DNA from: Algoriphagus aestuarii
GTDB lineage: Bacteria; Bacteroidota; Bacteroidia; Cytophagales; Cyclobacteriaceae
Assembly: GCA_017051695.1 (NCBI GenBank)
Contig: JAFIDK010000001.1
Span: forward strand, 496,001 to 560,000
Direction: 5' to 3'
Length of the DNA stretch: 64,000 bases
Both the position numbers and the translations under genes were made by a program. Numbering within the stretch: the stretch's first letter is position 1; each line of letters opens with the position of its first letter. The notes beneath the pieces are model-generated. The model ran no database searches. It saw nothing but the letters and a program-made list of their open reading frames with translations, and had not been told where the DNA came from. Of this stretch, positions 1-8,269 are shown piece after piece.

Positions 1-25
1 ATCCAGAGCCTACTGATGCTTAAAC

Positions 26-829
26 ATGGATAGTAAGTTTGTTGAAGCATTTGTGAGCTGGTATTTAATATTAATCGATATTTTACTGGTATTAGGGATC
101 ATCTATTTCCTGAAACTCCCGAAAGAAAAGAGAGCTGATAGTTTTTATTGGCTCCCTTTTTTGATTTTGTCATTTACAGTATTTTATGAAAATCTCGGAG
201 CTTATACTTTATATAACTTTGAATTTAGAAAAGCAGCAAATGCTTTCTTTGGAAATACTGAAAATCCAAGATTTAACATCTGGATTTTTAACATTGGAAA
301 TAAACACATTTCAACAATCCTTTACCTTTTTTTAATTAAATCCTGGCTAGAGCCTTCCAAAAAAAAATATATCAATTGGATGATGATTACTTTTTTTATA
401 GTAATTCAAGTATTACAGTTCTCTGGTATTGAACCAGTTTATTCAAATCAACCACTCATTTTTACTTTTGGAGCCAATTTGATTTTATTAGGAAGTGGGC
501 TCTACTTTATTGGTCTGATGACGAATGAACAATATTTATCGACCAATCCACTACGATTATTATCCTTTTGGCAAATGACCTTTATTTTATTCACCTATTC
601 ATTGACATATATTTCATCAGCATCACTGATGTACCTATATACTAATTACCCTCAATTATTGGCTTCTCTTTTAAAAATTGATTGGGTCATGGGAGTATTA
701 AATTTAGCGATTTTGGTCTTAACTGTTGCTTCACCAAGATTTCCTCATCTTTTTGAAAGAGAACCCTACTTCGAGTTTAAGCAATCTAAAAGCCCGGAAA
801 AAGCACCTGATTTATCCCCTCAAATTTGA
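26..829 (+). CDS. 7-TM integral membrane protein, paralogue 1
   Basis: A 267-residue protein with about seven hydrophobic segments (roughly residues 13-29, 42-58, 94-107, 118-134, 143-164, 178-205, 219-236) and no soluble domain I recognise. It is clearly paralogous to the next gene: both carry a conserved stretch of the type NLGxYTxYxFEF followed by NAxFGNTxxPxFN in the first third, and SFWQMT before the sixth segment. An in-frame stop lies just upstream, so the ATG at 26 is a plausible start. It heads a block ending in a histidine kinase and response regulator, so a sensory or signal-relay role in the inner membrane is possible, but that rests only on position. No function can be assigned from sequence. 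Confidence 0.8.
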   Translation: MDSKFVEAFVSWYLILIDILLVLGIIYFLKLPKEKRADSFYWLPFLILSFTVFYENLGAYTLYNFEFRKAANAFFGNTENPRFNIWIFNIGNKHISTILYLFLIKSWLEPSKKKYINWMMITFFIVIQVLQFSGIEPVYSNQPLIFTFGANLILLGSGLYFIGLMTNEQYLSTNPLRLLSFWQMTFILFTYSLTYISSASLMYLYTNYPQLLASLLKIDWVMGVLNLAILVLTVASPRFPHLFEREPYFEFKQSKSPEKAPDLSPQI

Positions 830-890
830 TGTTTATTCTGGGTAGAATTCACGATGGTAGGGCTTTGATTAAAGACCCAAAATACAAGTA

Positions 891-1658
891 ATGGACGAAA
901 GATTGATTGAAGCCTTTTTTACAGCCTACCCGCAATACACCATTCCACCTGACCTGCTCCTCCTGATTGGAATAGTTGTCTATATAAAATTACCAAAGGA
1001 TAAAAAACGTCATAGTCACTTTTTGCTTCCTTTTGTAATCCTATGCTTTACAGTTTTTTATGGAAATCTTGGCAGTTACACGAATTACGATTTTGAGTTC
1101 AAAAGATCAGTAAACGCATATTTTGGAAACACAAAGTATCCTAATTTCAATCTATGGCTTTTTAATGTGGCTGAGAGACAAATAGGTACTATTCTTTATT
1201 TAATGCTGATCAAATCTTATGTAAGACCCTTCAAAAGAAAGGTAATCACTTGGATGATTTACATATTCATAATGACAGCATTGCTGCTTCAATTTTTAGG
1301 AATTGAACCTATCTATCTAAACCAGCCTATCATTTTTACAATCGGGGCAAATATGATCTTATTCGCAAGCGCTTTGTATTTTACTGACTTAATTACCCAT
1401 CCCTCTTATCTAAAAAGCAATCCCTTGAAATTAGCTTCATTCTGGCAAATGACAGCTCTTATTTTCATGTTTACCTTAAGTTACATCAGTTCCGTGGCCT
1501 TAATTTATCTTTACGAAGTCAATCCAGTATTAGGTGCTGCGCTGCAGTCTATCGGTAATTATATGGGGATATTAACATTAGCAATTTTGACAATCAGTAT
1601 TGCTTCACCCCTGCTTCCGAATATATTTGATAAAGAACCTTTTTATGAATCCAACTGA
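891..1658 (+). CDS. 7-TM integral membrane protein, paralogue 2
   Basis: 255 residues, seven predicted membrane segments, co-linear with the preceding protein along its whole length (shared NLGSYTNYDFEF-like and NAYFGNT motifs, SFWQMT, conserved GIEPIY loop). The pair is a tandem duplication that has diverged substantially. Its last 14 nt overlap the start of the histidine kinase gene (ATG at 1645), which suggests translational coupling. The kinase has no input domain of its own, so this protein is a candidate sensor partner; that is inference from arrangement. I do not recognise the family. Confidence 0.82.
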   Translation: MDERLIEAFFTAYPQYTIPPDLLLLIGIVVYIKLPKDKKRHSHFLLPFVILCFTVFYGNLGSYTNYDFEFKRSVNAYFGNTKYPNFNLWLFNVAERQIGTILYLMLIKSYVRPFKRKVITWMIYIFIMTALLLQFLGIEPIYLNQPIIFTIGANMILFASALYFTDLITHPSYLKSNPLKLASFWQMTALIFMFTLSYISSVALIYLYEVNPVLGAALQSIGNYMGILTLAILTISIASPLLPNIFDKEPFYESN

Positions 1659-2400
1659 AGACCAGATTTACGTCATTATTTTTAGTACACTCTTTTTAGG
1701 GGGGCTGATGTCCACATTCGTGATCGCCATGGTTTTTATCCATAGGCAGCGACAGGCCCAAAACAAACAAAAATTAGATCAGATCAAATTGGAGCATGAA
1801 AAGACCCTATTGAATATCGAAAATGAAATCCAACAGGAAACACTAACCTATGTGGGCCGTGAACTCCATGATAATATTGGACAGTTACTTTCTCTTGCGA
1901 AACTCTATTTAGGGTCTTCTAAACCAGAAAAGCAGCAGGAAGGCAAAGAAACGATCAATCAGGTGATTTCCGAAGTTCGTGCCCTATCTAAAAACCTGAA
2001 TCTGGATTGGGTGGAGACTTTGACACTTGAGGATTTTATTATCCAACAATTGCAAAAAATCGAGTCCACTGGTTTATGCAAAACTATATTTGAATCCTCT
2101 ATCCACTTAGGAGACTTACCAAAAGATCAGAAACTCGTATTGGTCAGAGTGATTCAGGAAGTTCTGAATAATGCTATCAAACATGCTTCTCCGGATACAA
2201 TCCAAATTAAAATCTGGCAGGATAATGAATCTAAGCAAATAGAAATCCGGGACGATGGAAAAGGGTTTGACACTTCACTCAAATCTTCGGGAAGCGGGAT
2301 GGTCAACCTAGAAAAGAGAATGGGTACCATCGGAGGAAATTTTATAATCACCTCAAATCCTGGAAATGGAACACTTATCCGTTTATTGTTGCCTATTTAA
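1645..2400 (+). CDS. Sensor histidine kinase, NarL-type (HisKA_3/HATPase_c), no input domain
   Basis: 251 residues from the ATG at 1645; an earlier in-frame ATG at 1600 lies deep inside the upstream gene and is less likely. One N-terminal membrane helix (about residues 6-32), a short coiled-coil-like linker, then the HisKA_3 dimerisation box with the phospho-acceptor in RELHDNIGQ (His75). The HATPase_c domain has an N-box (EVLNNAIKHA), a G1 box (DDGKGFD) and a G2 box (GSGMVNLEKRM). There is no PAS, HAMP or periplasmic domain, so the stimulus must come from a partner or the short membrane segment. It overlaps the 7-TM gene upstream, and a NarL-type response regulator follows 63 nt later, presumably its phosphorylation target. 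Confidence 0.92.
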   Translation: MNPTEDQIYVIIFSTLFLGGLMSTFVIAMVFIHRQRQAQNKQKLDQIKLEHEKTLLNIENEIQQETLTYVGRELHDNIGQLLSLAKLYLGSSKPEKQQEGKETINQVISEVRALSKNLNLDWVETLTLEDFIIQQLQKIESTGLCKTIFESSIHLGDLPKDQKLVLVRVIQEVLNNAIKHASPDTIQIKIWQDNESKQIEIRDDGKGFDTSLKSSGSGMVNLEKRMGTIGGNFIITSNPGNGTLIRLLLPI

Positions 2401-2463
2401 AATACAGACTGTAATTTGGAATATTATTAAAACTTTAAGGCTTAAAACCTACCCTAACCCCAA

Positions 2464-3090
2464 ATGATCAAAATTTCTTTAGCAGATGACCATAAACTTT
2501 TCGCTAAAGGCTTAGAAGGACTTTTGGAGGAATACGAGGATTTATTGGTCATGGGACTTTATTCAAATGGTAAAGAACTCATTGATGAACTTTCCACGGA
2601 TCTTCCAGATGTCATCCTAACAGATCTGAATATGCCAATTCTTGATGGATTTGGTGTTTTGGACTTTGTAAAAAAGAATTACCCTCAAGTGAAAGTGGTC
2701 GTACTATCCATGTATGATGACGAAAAAATCTACAAAAAATGCATGCATGATGGGGCAGATGCGTTTGTGCTAAAAGATGCAGATCCAGATGAACTCGTAT
2801 ATACCATTCATGAAGTGTATGAAGGACGCCATTTACCCAACTTTATGCGGGTAATACAACAGGCAAACCAAAGCTCATTCTTTGATGCTTTTCGGGAAAA
2901 ATTCAAGCTTTCGCGAAGAGAAGTCCAGATCATCAAGCTTATCAAAGAGGGCAAACAGAACAAGGAAATCGCTGAGGAATTAAGCCTTAGCGTTCAGACG
3001 ATAGAAACCCATCGAAAAAACATCCATTCAAAACTTCAAGTCACGTCCAGGATAGAATTGGTCAACAAAGTCCAGGACATGCACCTCTAA
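2464..3090 (+). CDS. NarL/LuxR-family response regulator
   Basis: 208 residues. The N-terminal receiver domain has the acidic pair LADDH, phospho-acceptor Asp54 in ILTDLNMP, the conserved Ser in VVLSM and the Lys in FVLKDA. A short linker leads to a C-terminal LuxR/GerE helix-turn-helix (about residues 143-205: LSRREVQIIKLIKEGKQNKEIA followed by LSVQTIETHRKNIHSKL). A DNA-binding transcription factor, almost certainly the cognate partner of the kinase just upstream. The oxidoreductase downstream starts 4 nt after the stop, so it may be co-transcribed. Target genes cannot be read from the window. Confidence 0.95.
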   Translation: MIKISLADDHKLFAKGLEGLLEEYEDLLVMGLYSNGKELIDELSTDLPDVILTDLNMPILDGFGVLDFVKKNYPQVKVVVLSMYDDEKIYKKCMHDGADAFVLKDADPDELVYTIHEVYEGRHLPNFMRVIQQANQSSFFDAFREKFKLSRREVQIIKLIKEGKQNKEIAEELSLSVQTIETHRKNIHSKLQVTSRIELVNKVQDMHL

Positions 3091-3094
3091 ACCT

Positions 3095-4141
3095 ATGAAC
3101 TCTCCTATCAAAACGGCAATCGTGGGCTTTGGCTCAGTAGCAGAAAAAATGCATGCACCTTTGATCACGGTTTGTCCTGATCTGGACTTAGTGGCAGTGG
3201 TGGAAAGGAGAACAGAAAAAAGCCGGGAAAAATATCCTTCAGTAACAATTTTCAAAAGTTTAGAAGAACTTTTGGAAGATGGTGATGTGGATTTAGTAGT
3301 TATCACGACACCTAATACCTTTCATTTCCCCATGGCCATGCAATGTTTGCGTGCTGGAAAACACGTGGTGATAGATAAACCGGTGACAATATTTTCTGAC
3401 GAAGCCGAGCAATTGGAAGTTTTAGCGAAAAAAACTGGAAAAGTATGTTCGGTTTTCCATAACAGAAGATTTGACGGAGATGTATTGACCATACAGAAGT
3501 TGATTTCTGAAAATAGCCTGGGTGATCTTGTTTATTTAGAATCTCATTTTGACAGGTTTAGACCAAATCTCTCAGGCAACTGGAGAGAAGATGCCGGTCC
3601 TGGAAACGGGATAACCTACGACCTGGGCTCCCACTTGATTGATCAGGTTTTTATGATCTTTGGCGCTCCTGATTTCATTCAGGCAGACATCCAAAAGCAA
3701 AGAAAAGGCGCCATGGTGGATGATCATTTTGACATAATCATGCACTATGAAGGATTTAAGGCGAGAGTTACTGCCGGGACTTTGGTCAATGCACCTACTC
3801 CTAAGTTTCTTCTTTTGGGACAGAATGGTTCTTACCTCAAATACGGAATGGATGTGCAGGAGCAGGCATTTAAGAATGGTAAAATGCCAGAAGGCGAAAA
3901 CTGGGGTGTAGAACCTGAGGAAAATTGGGGAAAAATTTTCCTCAATGAGGTAACTCAGGCATATCCGTCTGTCCCTGGAGATTATAGGATTTTTTATAGG
4001 AATATTGCTGGAGCCATTTTGAAAGGAGAGGCTTTGAAAGTAACTATACCTCAGACAATCAGTGTTTTAAAAATGATAGAAGCTTCATTTTTGAGTTCTG
4101 AGGAAAACCGAAGCATTTCCAGAACAGAAGGAAAATGGTAA
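3095..4141 (+). CDS. Gfo/Idh/MocA-family NAD(P)-dependent oxidoreductase
   Basis: 348 residues. The Rossmann fold starts at once with GFGSVAEKMH (residues 11-20), and the family signature DKP carries the catalytic Lys at about residue 95 in VVIDKPV. The C-terminal alpha/beta domain includes the HLID motif (GSHLIDQVF). Members oxidise or reduce sugars, inositols or related hydroxy compounds; the substrate is not predictable here. It lies 4 nt after the response regulator, so it appears to sit in the same transcript. The layout resembles E. coli YdgJ-type stand-alone oxidoreductases. Cytoplasmic, with no signal peptide. Confidence 0.9.
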   Translation: MNSPIKTAIVGFGSVAEKMHAPLITVCPDLDLVAVVERRTEKSREKYPSVTIFKSLEELLEDGDVDLVVITTPNTFHFPMAMQCLRAGKHVVIDKPVTIFSDEAEQLEVLAKKTGKVCSVFHNRRFDGDVLTIQKLISENSLGDLVYLESHFDRFRPNLSGNWREDAGPGNGITYDLGSHLIDQVFMIFGAPDFIQADIQKQRKGAMVDDHFDIIMHYEGFKARVTAGTLVNAPTPKFLLLGQNGSYLKYGMDVQEQAFKNGKMPEGENWGVEPEENWGKIFLNEVTQAYPSVPGDYRIFYRNIAGAILKGEALKVTIPQTISVLKMIEASFLSSEENRSISRTEGKW

Positions 4142-4285
4142 TATTTTAAGTTTGGCTCTTTCTTGGGATAAGAGTTTGGAAAGATAAAAAAAGCCACTAG
4201 GAAGTCGGCGAGTAAATTTCACATCCAGTGGATTTATCAAAAAAGCAAGATTTCAAGTGTGCAAAAAGATTCAAACTAAAATCAC

Positions 4286-4729
4286 ATGAAAAAGGTATTC
4301 TTACTAGTAGTTGCAGTAGTTGCTTTTGTCTCCATATCGCAGGCACAAGTAGCAGTGGGCATCAATTTCCAGAGTTCAGATACATTTATTACTGTAGGAA
4401 CTGATCCAGACAAAGAGTTTTTTGGGGAAGCAAGACTTGGCATTGGCCATGACATTGGCTTAGAACTGATGGGTGGATATAATTTTGTCCGAAAAACTGA
4501 GGTGAATGCCTATGTTGGCGCAGGATTAGGCTTGTTGGGACATCATCATAACCATAAGCATCACGACGATCACAATGATATTTATTTGGCCATCCCAATC
4601 GGTGTTTTGATCAAACCTTTCAGTAACACCAGGAATCTGGGATTTTTGGTCGAGGCAGCTCCGGTCTTTGCTGATCATTCCCATAGCTACCTTCGCGGAG
4701 GAGTTGGAGTAAAATATACGTTTAAATAA
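4286..4729 (+). CDS. Small outer-membrane beta-barrel-like protein with a His-rich loop
   Basis: 147 residues. A Sec signal peptide (MKKVFLLVVAVVAFVSISQA, cut before QVAVG) precedes alternating hydrophobic strands and a C-terminal aromatic residue near the end (YTFK), typical of small Bacteroidota barrels. Residues 85-98 form a loop very rich in His and Asp (GHHHNHKHHDDHND), with HSHS at about 131. In the barrel this loop would face outward or the periplasm, and it could bind Zn, Cu or Ni. No metal-handling gene is adjacent, so that is a guess. The gene is followed by a strong bidirectional hairpin. Confidence 0.75.
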   Translation: MKKVFLLVVAVVAFVSISQAQVAVGINFQSSDTFITVGTDPDKEFFGEARLGIGHDIGLELMGGYNFVRKTEVNAYVGAGLGLLGHHHNHKHHDDHNDIYLAIPIGVLIKPFSNTRNLGFLVEAAPVFADHSHSYLRGGVGVKYTFK

Positions 4730-4751
4730 AAACATCAAACCACCAACAAAC

Positions 4752-4786
4752 AAAAAGGTCAGCTCAGCGATTGAGTTGACCTTTTT
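4752..4786. terminator. Bidirectional Rho-independent terminator
   Basis: A 15-bp stem (AAAAAGGTCAGCTCA pairing with TGAGTTGACCTTTTT, one G-T pair) around a 5-nt loop. The A-tract and T-tract on either side let it serve both the rightward barrel gene ending at 4729 and the leftward gene ending at 4803. Confidence 0.85.
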
Positions 4787-4802
4787 AAGTTTTCAGGAGA
4801 TC

Positions 4803-5504
4803 TTACCTATTGTTTAGGAAAAAGGAAACACCAAGGTTGATGGAAGATGAATTGAGATTGAATCCAAAAGAATTTTGATTGGATTCAAAATCCTGGGATT
4901 CAGTGTCTCGATTTTGGCCAAAATGTGAATATTGAAGTATATTTGCAGAAAGCTCTATAGCCATCCATTTTTTTGGAAAATAGGCTAATCCCGCATGTAT
5001 TGAGCCCCTAATCTCATTATACTTGTTTTCGGATTCTTCCGATTCAGAAGAATTTTCGCTCTTTCTATATTCTTTTCGATCGTTTACAGTAGCATTGACT
5101 TCCCCGAATGCTGAAAAATACTCATTAAATGGGATGTATTTTCTCGCAAAAGCACCTCCGCCAAAGGAACTATTTTCAGTTGTAACATAATCAGTTACCG
5201 CATTTGAGCCTGATAACCAATTGTTTTCAGATGTGCCTTTTGAAGAACTCAAAACCAGCATAGGACCAATAACCCAATTATTATTTAAAGTAAATCCTAC
5301 TTTAGGGTTGAATGTAAAAGAGTTGAAATTACCATTGGTTGTTGAGTTGACTGGAGAGGGAGAAACTATTTTTGAGACAGAATTAGAATTACTAGTTGAA
5401 TAATTCATATTCCCGCTTAACATAATGCTCCCTTTCTCGAGTTGAGCATTTGCATTAAAAATCAAAAGCTGTGTCAAAGACAGCAAAAACATCAGTTTTT
5501 TCAT
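4803..5504 (-). CDS. Outer-membrane beta-barrel protein
   Basis: 233 residues. The signal peptide MKKLMFLLSLTQLLIFNANA is followed by QLEKGSIMLSGNMNYS, the start typical of Bacteroidota porin-like or OmpW-like barrels. Repeated amphipathic strands alternate with Ser/Asn/Glu-rich loops, and the protein ends in GVSFFLNNR. The loop at about residues 140-152 is unusually acidic and Ser-rich. Function unknown. It is monocistronic, convergent with the His-rich barrel gene, and divergent from glyS across a 131-nt gap. Confidence 0.75.
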   Translation of the reverse strand: MKKLMFLLSLTQLLIFNANAQLEKGSIMLSGNMNYSTSNSNSVSKIVSPSPVNSTTNGNFNSFTFNPKVGFTLNNNWVIGPMLVLSSSKGTSENNWLSGSNAVTDYVTTENSSFGGGAFARKYIPFNEYFSAFGEVNATVNDRKEYRKSENSSESEESENKYNEIRGSIHAGLAYFPKKWMAIELSANILQYSHFGQNRDTESQDFESNQNSFGFNLNSSSINLGVSFFLNNR

Positions 5505-5622
5505 AAAGTTAGGTTTTAGTTTAGTTTGGGGAGTTTCACGTTTTCTTTAATCCTTTAGTTTTAAAAAGTTTTTTCAAAATCTTAAGAGATCCATTTTTAT
5601 GTCGAGATTCATTCATTTTCCC

Positions 5623-5630
5623 TATTTTTG
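5623..5630 (+). promoter_or_regulatory. glyS promoter -7 element (TAnnTTTG)
   Basis: TATTTTTG matches the Bacteroidota -7 consensus TAnnTTTG exactly and ends 5 nt before the glyS ATG. The transcript would start at or a few nucleotides from the ATG. No clear -33 TTTG is visible upstream. Confidence 0.65.
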
Positions 5631-5635
5631 CGGCT

Positions 5636-7102
5636 ATGGCAAAAACAGCAACTCCGGCGGAAAACGCCCAATTGAAAGATATAATTTCCCATGCCAAAGA
5701 GTATGGCTTTGTGTATCCTAGTTCCGAAATCTACGATGGCCTCCAAGCTGTTTACGATTATGGAGCGTATGGAGTGGAATTAAAAAATAACCTTAAGAGG
5801 CTTTGGTGGGAAACCATGACCAGAGTCCAGGAAAATATTGTAGGGATTGATGCAGCGATTTTTATGCATCCTACCACCTGGAAGGCATCCGGACACGTGG
5901 ATAGTTTCAACGACCCGATGATCGATAACAAAGATTCCAAAAAGCGTTATCGAGCCGATGTGTTGGTGGAAGAGCATGCTGCTACTTTTGAGAGAGCTGG
6001 CGATATTGAAAAGGCAAACTCCTTAACAGGATCTCTTGCACGCTTATTGGAAGCAGAAGACTTGGCTGGCGTTCGAGATTTGATCATCAATGAAGGCATC
6101 AAATGCCCAATCTCAGGAACTTCTAACTGGACGGATGTGCGTCAATTCAACTTGATGTTCTCTACTCAGGTTGGATCTGTAGCAGAAGATGCCTCCACGA
6201 TTTATTTGAGACCAGAGACAGCTCAGGGGATTTTTGTCAACTTCCTGAATGTGCAGAAAACTGCGAGAATGAAAGTTCCTTTTGGAATTGCTCAAATTGG
6301 TAAAGCCTTCAGAAATGAGATCGTTGCCCGTCAGTTTATATTCCGTATGCGTGAATTTGAACAGATGGAGATGCAATTTTTCGTTCGCCCTGGCACAGAG
6401 CTGGAATGGTACAAGGTATGGGCTGAGACCCGAATGAAATGGCATTTGGCTTTGGGGACACCAGCTGAAAAGCTTAGAAAGCATGACCATGAGAAATTGG
6501 CTCACTATGCCAACGCCGCCATGGATATCGAATATGAATTCCCATTTGGATTTAAAGAAGTAGAAGGAATTCACTCCAGAACTGATTTTGACTTGAAATC
6601 ACATCAGGAATATTCCAAAAAGAAGCAGCAGTACTTTGATCCAGAGGTGAATCAGAATTACATCCCTTATGTGATCGAGACTTCAATCGGTGCGGATCGT
6701 TTGTTCTTATTGACGCTTTGCAATGCCTATACTGAAGAAAATACAGAAGAAAAAAGCAGAACATATTTAAAACTTCATCCAGCAATTGCTCCAGTAAAAG
6801 CTGCAGTGCTACCAATAACCAAAAAAGATGGACTTCCTGAAAAAGGAAAAGAGATAGTGGAGTTGTTGAAATACGATTTCAATATCATCTATGAAGATGC
6901 TGCTTCTATCGGTAAGCGTTATGCTCGTCAAGATCTAATTGGTACGCCATTCTGTATTGCAGTGGATCATCAGACTTTAGAAGACAATACTGTGACCATC
7001 CGTCATCGGGACACTACCGAGCAGGAGCGAGTTCCAATCGCTGAGCTTCATGGAAGAATCGCTGAGGCAACAAGCTTTAGAAGAGTTTTTGAGAAGTTGT
7101 AA
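5636..7102 (+). CDS. glyS: Glycyl-tRNA synthetase (dimeric, class II)
   Basis: 488 residues, the single-chain alpha2 type, not the bacterial GlyQ/GlyS pair. Class II motif 2 is seen in GKAFRNEI (about residue 222), with the family-specific REFEQMEMQFFV downstream and HSRTDFDLKSHQEYSKK in the insertion. Motif 3 is ETSIGADRLFLLTL, followed by an anticodon-binding domain from about 385. It charges tRNA-Gly in the cytoplasm. The start is set by the MAKTATPAEN N-terminus and the promoter just before it. It is monocistronic and ends in a strong hairpin. Confidence 0.97.
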   Translation: MAKTATPAENAQLKDIISHAKEYGFVYPSSEIYDGLQAVYDYGAYGVELKNNLKRLWWETMTRVQENIVGIDAAIFMHPTTWKASGHVDSFNDPMIDNKDSKKRYRADVLVEEHAATFERAGDIEKANSLTGSLARLLEAEDLAGVRDLIINEGIKCPISGTSNWTDVRQFNLMFSTQVGSVAEDASTIYLRPETAQGIFVNFLNVQKTARMKVPFGIAQIGKAFRNEIVARQFIFRMREFEQMEMQFFVRPGTELEWYKVWAETRMKWHLALGTPAEKLRKHDHEKLAHYANAAMDIEYEFPFGFKEVEGIHSRTDFDLKSHQEYSKKKQQYFDPEVNQNYIPYVIETSIGADRLFLLTLCNAYTEENTEEKSRTYLKLHPAIAPVKAAVLPITKKDGLPEKGKEIVELLKYDFNIIYEDAASIGKRYARQDLIGTPFCIAVDHQTLEDNTVTIRHRDTTEQERVPIAELHGRIAEATSFRRVFEKL

Positions 7103-7124
7103 GAAACGAAAAGGCATAAAAAAA

Positions 7125-7150
7125 CCTCTGAGAAAATTCTCAGAGGTTTT
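7125..7150. terminator. Bidirectional terminator, glyS / lipoprotein gene
   Basis: A perfect inverted repeat AACCTCTGAGAA / TTCTCAGAGGTT with A-tract before and T-tract after. It lies between the glyS stop and the convergent lipoprotein stop at 7168, so it can terminate both. Confidence 0.9.
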
Positions 7151-7167
7151 TTTGTTTATTTTAAAAA

Positions 7168-8100
7168 TCAGTCTGGAATACAATAAGCCTCTAAAGGTTT
7201 TCCTGTTAATTTATTTCCATAGCCTTTCACATTGAAAGTTGAAATCAAATTAACTTTTCCATTTCCAGGACCTGCAGCTGTACAGCTTATAGGAGTGAAT
7301 TTTAGGACAAACGTAGTTTCAATGCCGCATTCTAAAGTACCATTCCATCTTAATACATTTTCATCATTTTCTCCAAAACCAGAATATACTTTACCATCCA
7401 ATGCTTCGTAACCTTCAATTTGAGGCACTGTCATCTGAATTTCAGCATTTTCAATAGTCGTCATTGGAGTATATTTGAAAGTGATAATATTTGGATTATT
7501 TTCATCTCTTTCATAAGAAAATGCTTCAGGACAAGTTTCTTCTTCGTCTCCTGTACAAATTGGAATCAAAGAATAACTTGTAGGAATTTCAACCAAAGTA
7601 GCTCCGCCTCCACCACCTCCGCGGGTAATAGTAAATGTTCTCTCAACCAAATCACATCCTTCCCATCCTTCTCCTAATGGATAGCTAATGATATGAGTCT
7701 GATTATTCACTACTTCTCCATTTAATGATGCGATGGTTGGAGTTGATGCATTATTTGTCCCAATTGTAAAAGTGTAATAAATATCAGTATCATCATGATA
7801 AATAGAATAATCTATAAAAACTTGACCACTTACCATGAAATTCTTTCTTCCAGTAAGTACAAAAAAAGTTTCAGGATCTTCAGGGTCTATACATTCTACT
7901 GTACATGCCCCTTCATAATAGGCTAAACTAGCATTCTCAAATCCTTTCGAACCATATGGACTCAATTTGAATCCCGCCTGATCTGCTTTTTCCAATCCAT
8001 TGGTCAGATCTTCATTTTCATAGGTAGCCATTTGGCTACAAGCTCCTAAGAGCAATGCTGAGATCACCAACCCCAACATTTTTGTAGTAAAAATTTTCAT
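7168..8100 (-). CDS. Secreted lipoprotein of unknown function
   Basis: 310 residues from the ATG at 8100. An earlier ATG at 8154 would put 18 non-signal residues ahead of a clear lipoprotein signal (MKIFTTKMLGLVISALLLGAC), so 8100 is preferred. The lipobox LLGAC predicts an N-terminal acylated Cys. The mature part has several cysteines, a beta-rich pattern, and a Gly-rich run (GGGGGGA) about two thirds along. The DPEDPETFF-like acidic stretch near the N-terminus recurs in Cytophagales surface proteins. No enzymatic motif is visible. It is probably anchored in the outer membrane or surface-exposed. Confidence 0.8.
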   Translation of the reverse strand: MKIFTTKMLGLVISALLLGACSQMATYENEDLTNGLEKADQAGFKLSPYGSKGFENASLAYYEGACTVECIDPEDPETFFVLTGRKNFMVSGQVFIDYSIYHDDTDIYYTFTIGTNNASTPTIASLNGEVVNNQTHIISYPLGEGWEGCDLVERTFTITRGGGGGGATLVEIPTSYSLIPICTGDEEETCPEAFSYERDENNPNIITFKYTPMTTIENAEIQMTVPQIEGYEALDGKVYSGFGENDENVLRWNGTLECGIETTFVLKFTPISCTAAGPGNGKVNLISTFNVKGYGNKLTGKPLEAYCIPD

Positions 8101-8269
8101 GTGCGTGTAATGGGTTTTTAAAATTATATCGAAATGTAATTGTTTTTTAAACACAAAAAAAAGCCGTTTATAAAATTTTTCTTTATATTCTACAATTCCC
8201 GCTTCTTTTTATGCAAAAGCACTTTCCTAAAGATTTGAGTTTATATTTTTAGTACCTTTTGCAACTGGA

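Noticed and set aside
2154-2351. Antisense open frame over the histidine kinase gene
   Set aside because: It lies fully inside the kinase gene on the other strand, has no signal or domain, and many such frames occur in this window opposite real genes.
4526-4753. Minus-strand frame rich in Met and Val opposite the His-rich barrel
   Set aside because: Its composition comes from the reverse complement of the His codons; it is a shadow.
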